Positions 61,775 through 64,000 of a stretch of DNA of 64,000 bases are shown in pieces; the stretch's first letter is position 1, and every line of letters begins with the position of its first letter. Below the pieces are notes generated by a model, which worked only from the letters and a program-made list of their open reading frames with translations, did no database searches and was not told where the DNA came from. A program made the translations under genes and the position numbers. The DNA comes from Sulfurospirillum sp. SCADC (lineage in GTDB: Bacteria; Campylobacterota; Campylobacteria; Campylobacterales; Sulfurospirillaceae): the NCBI RefSeq assembly GCF_000743525.1, contig NZ_JQGK01000004.1:1-64000 (forward strand), read 5' to 3'.

Positions 61775-63046
61775 ATGTTAGATTATCATGCCCAAACGAT
61801 GCACTCATACCGCTCTGTGCGCACCAAGTCACACAGCATTGACTGGGATCATCCACCCAAACAATTTAAAATTTACCCTGAAACGTTTACGCGCATTCTG
61901 CTTGATAAAAAGAGTCCCGATCACCGCTTTTTTTATTTGATTGGCGGTATCACCGCACAAAAAAGCTACCCCGGTGTGACGTATGCTCTGCGCACCAATC
62001 CGAGTGCAGGAGCACTGTACCCGACCGAAATTTATCTACAGATACGAGGTGTGGAAGGTTTTGCAAATGGCATTTACCATCTTTCACCCTTTGAGACATC
62101 CTTGGTGTTGCTGCACCCTTTAGCGGAGGATGAAGGCGTTGAGAGCTTTTTACATGTAAAGAAAATAAACGGGTTTATTTTTCTCTTCTCCACGCTGTAC
62201 TATCGCTCTTCATGGAAGTATAAAGACCGTGCATTTCGCTATTGTTTGCATGATACGGGGCATATGATAGGTACCTTAGAGGCTTCATGTGCACTCAGCG
62301 ATCAATCGTATCGCATCCTTTACGCCATAGAGAAAAAAGCATTAAATGCGCTCTTTGGCTTCACACAAGAGGAGTTTTTTCTCTCCTCAGCCATCGTTGG
62401 AGAGGAGGATAAAACGTTTACATGTAAAGCGCCAATGCTAAGCTTGCCGTATGTCAATGGCACAGGATTTTTTGAAGCCAATGCGCGTGTGGAAGCGGTG
62501 TATGACGCAACGTGTGCGCTTTTGCCTAAGAAGCAAACGACAACAATGCCTGCGTTTAACGTGGATAAAGAGCGTTTCATGCAAGCGATTTGGAGGCGTC
62601 GTTCCATTCGTGACTTTGCCCAAAAGCCCATCTCCCAAGAGGAATTTTTAGCTGTTATGGATTGTGTAACCCAGCCCATTCCAAGTGATTGCGATGTTGA
62701 GGTGGGAATCTACGCGATCATCAACCGCGTTGAGGGAATGGAGCAGGGCGTTTGGAAGGAGGGTGTTTATCTGCAAAGCGGTGATTTTGCACGCAAAGCA
62801 GGCTACCTTTGCTTGGAGCAAGCTTTGGGCGAAGAGAGCGGTGTTACCTTCTTTTTGGTCGGCAACGATGCGCGCAATTACCAAGCGATGGTGCAAAAAG
62901 CAGGCATTATCGGGCATCGTATGTATGTGATGAGTGAATACATGGGCTTTGGGTGCAGTGGCATTGGGGCGTATTATGATGAAGAGGTGATGGCGTTTTT
63001 AGACACGCAGGGCATGATTCTCTACGCCCTTGCGATCGGTCGATGA
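61775..63046 (+). CDS. SagB-type double nitroreductase-like protein
   Basis: A 423-residue protein with two tandem nitroreductase-like (FMN) domains, as in SagB/ThcOx enzymes. The first (about 1-225) has YALRTNPSAGALYPTEIYLQIRG, the SagB hallmark; the second (about 265-420) starts IWRRRSIRDFAQKPIS and has VFLVGN-like and YMGFGCSGIG segments. SagB oxidises azolines in peptide toxins, but no cyclodehydratase or precursor is nearby, so the role here is open; free-standing relatives are common. AAAGGAG precedes the ATG. Two TTTACATGTAAA copies are read Leu-His-Val-Lys and Phe-Thr-Cys-Lys. Confidence 0.8.
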   Translation: MLDYHAQTMHSYRSVRTKSHSIDWDHPPKQFKIYPETFTRILLDKKSPDHRFFYLIGGITAQKSYPGVTYALRTNPSAGALYPTEIYLQIRGVEGFANGIYHLSPFETSLVLLHPLAEDEGVESFLHVKKINGFIFLFSTLYYRSSWKYKDRAFRYCLHDTGHMIGTLEASCALSDQSYRILYAIEKKALNALFGFTQEEFFLSSAIVGEEDKTFTCKAPMLSLPYVNGTGFFEANARVEAVYDATCALLPKKQTTTMPAFNVDKERFMQAIWRRRSIRDFAQKPISQEEFLAVMDCVTQPIPSDCDVEVGIYAIINRVEGMEQGVWKEGVYLQSGDFARKAGYLCLEQALGEESGVTFFLVGNDARNYQAMVQKAGIIGHRMYVMSEYMGFGCSGIGAYYDEEVMAFLDTQGMILYALAIGR

Positions 63047-64000
63047 GGCAGTTGACAGTAGGTGTAAAGGAGTAAAAACAGAGCCGAACTGTACACAATG
63101 CCTCCAAGCCCTATCCACATCCAGATAAATGAGAGCTCCCAATAGTTCACACACAGTGCGAACACGATGCTGGGTGTCAAGATTTGGCGGAAAAATCCGA
63201 TGTAAAAAATCATCGCAGGTTTTTTGATGCCTTGTAAGGTGGCGACACACGAAAAATGGGTCACGTAACCGAAAAAGAGAAAGAGCATCACATAGATGTA
63301 AGTTGTGCCATAGGTGATCACTTCCACGCTTGGGTCAAACTGCGAGACCAGCCACGCTCCGCTAAACCACAAAATGCCCATACCGATAAAACTGAGTGTG
63401 TAGCCATACGCAAGGGCGTACAACAGTGTTTGACGCACACGTTCAAATTTGCCAGCACCCATGTTGTTGGAAACAAGACTGAGCACCGCACTGCTAATAC
63501 CAAGAGAGGGCAATAACATCAACTGCTCCACACGAAACCCGATGCCGTATCCCGCAACCGCTTGGTAGCCATACAGGGTCACAAAATGAAGGGCGATCAG
63601 TGAGCCAAAGGACATCATCAGCATATTGAGCCCTGGTGGTATTGCTTGGGTGAAAAAGGTTTTATAGATGCGACGGTCTGGGTAAAAATGCGCTTTACAT
63701 GTAAAGTTGATCAGCCCCGTTTTAAGGCTTTTGTATAGCAGATACCCTGCGTTAATCACTTGGACTAAAACCGTGGCAAACGCAATGCCTCCGATGCCCA
63801 TCGCAGGGACAAATCCCCAACCGTAAATGAAAAGAGGGTTGAATGCAATATTGGCAAAAAAGCCAAAAATGAGGGTGTTGCGATAACTCTTGGTATCGCC
63901 TGTTGCAAACAAAACGCTGTTGAGTGCAAAATTGGCAAAGAAAAAAGAGGTGCCCAGTAAAATGACTTTGATGTAATCAAGTGCTAATGCGTGGTAATGC
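63022..64000 (-). CDS. MATE-family efflux transporter, 5' end outside window
   Basis: At least 326 residues of a multidrug/oligosaccharidyl-lipid type membrane protein; the start lies beyond the right edge. LNSVLFATGDTKSYRNTLIFGFFANIAFNPLFIYGW, AIPPGLNMLMMSFGSLIA and SLVSNNMGAGKFERVRQTLLYA are typical of MATE proteins, with about eight helices present of twelve. It would export drugs or metabolites with Na+ or H+. The stop lies 25 nt inside the convergent SagB-like gene. One TTTACATGTAAA is read Phe-Thr-Cys-Lys. Confidence 0.87.
   Translation of the reverse strand, partial: HYHALALDYIKVILLGTSFFFANFALNSVLFATGDTKSYRNTLIFGFFANIAFNPLFIYGWGFVPAMGIGGIAFATVLVQVINAGYLLYKSLKTGLINFTCKAHFYPDRRIYKTFFTQAIPPGLNMLMMSFGSLIALHFVTLYGYQAVAGYGIGFRVEQLMLLPSLGISSAVLSLVSNNMGAGKFERVRQTLLYALAYGYTLSFIGMGILWFSGAWLVSQFDPSVEVITYGTTYIYVMLFLFFGYVTHFSCVATLQGIKKPAMIFYIGFFRQILTPSIVFALCVNYWELSFIWMWIGLGGIVYSSALFLLLYTYCQLPHRPIARA

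Overview
The window looks like a chromosomal segment of a Campylobacterota (epsilonproteobacterial) bacterium, most likely Sulfurospirillum or a close relative. This is inferred from moderate-to-low GC with AT-rich spacers, the order tRNAs-tuf-rpmG-trpT-secE-nusG-rplKAJL-rpoB-rpoC-rpsL-rpsG-fusA, near-fused rpoB/rpoC, and many short ATGA-coupled operons. No 16S gene is present, so genus is inference.

Layout. 1-2.3 kb is a scar-like accessory edge: a small orphan ORF, an integrase N-terminal fragment abutting the C-terminal half of a lactate/malate dehydrogenase, and a YwqK-repeat protein. 2.3-4.7 kb holds a phosphoketolase on the minus strand. 4.85-11.2 kb is a 2-aminoethylphosphonate operon: phnX, phnW, a PQ-loop membrane protein, then a binding protein, ATPase and double permease. 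11.2-17.2 kb has a DJ-1/PfpI protein, a translationally coupled four-gene minus-strand operon (diheme cytochrome-like protein, NicO nickel/cobalt transporter, DUF1007, small exported protein) and a PhoX-like lipoprotein. 17.3-29.4 kb is mixed accessory DNA: a GGDEF/EAL protein, a MntA-HepT toxin-antitoxin pair tail-to-tail with a KAP-like NTPase, trxC, the two halves of D-glutamate cyclase as divergent genes, a deacetylase, transporters and an RHH-protein module. 29.4-37.7 kb is a branched-chain amino-acid ABC operon followed by putA. 38.2-59 kb is the translation/transcription core with four clustered tRNAs, tRNA-Trp, and then metNIQ. 59.3-64 kb has tRNA-Arg, an Lrp regulator, a truncated EamA gene, an aldo/keto reductase, a SagB-like double nitroreductase and the 3' part of a MATE transporter running off the right edge.

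The strongest unexplained signal is the palindrome TTTACATGTAAA. I counted by eye 32 exact copies of its 10-bp core TTACATGTAA in 64 kb, about half in spacers and half inside genes, where it is read only as Leu-His-Val or (Phe/Leu/Ile)-Thr-Cys. It also builds several transcript-end hairpins. Two other unnamed elements are a structured about 80-95 nt intergenic repeat in three copies (18.1, 24.2, 26.2 kb) and a 166-bp foldback MITE-like element at 25.25-25.41 kb.

How the genes fit together: uptake of an organophosphonate is coupled to its breakdown to acetaldehyde, phosphate and alanine; amino-acid import (Liv) sits beside proline catabolism (PutA); methionine import (MetNIQ) follows the ribosomal block. 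Coordinates and motif positions were read by eye; no database search was run.
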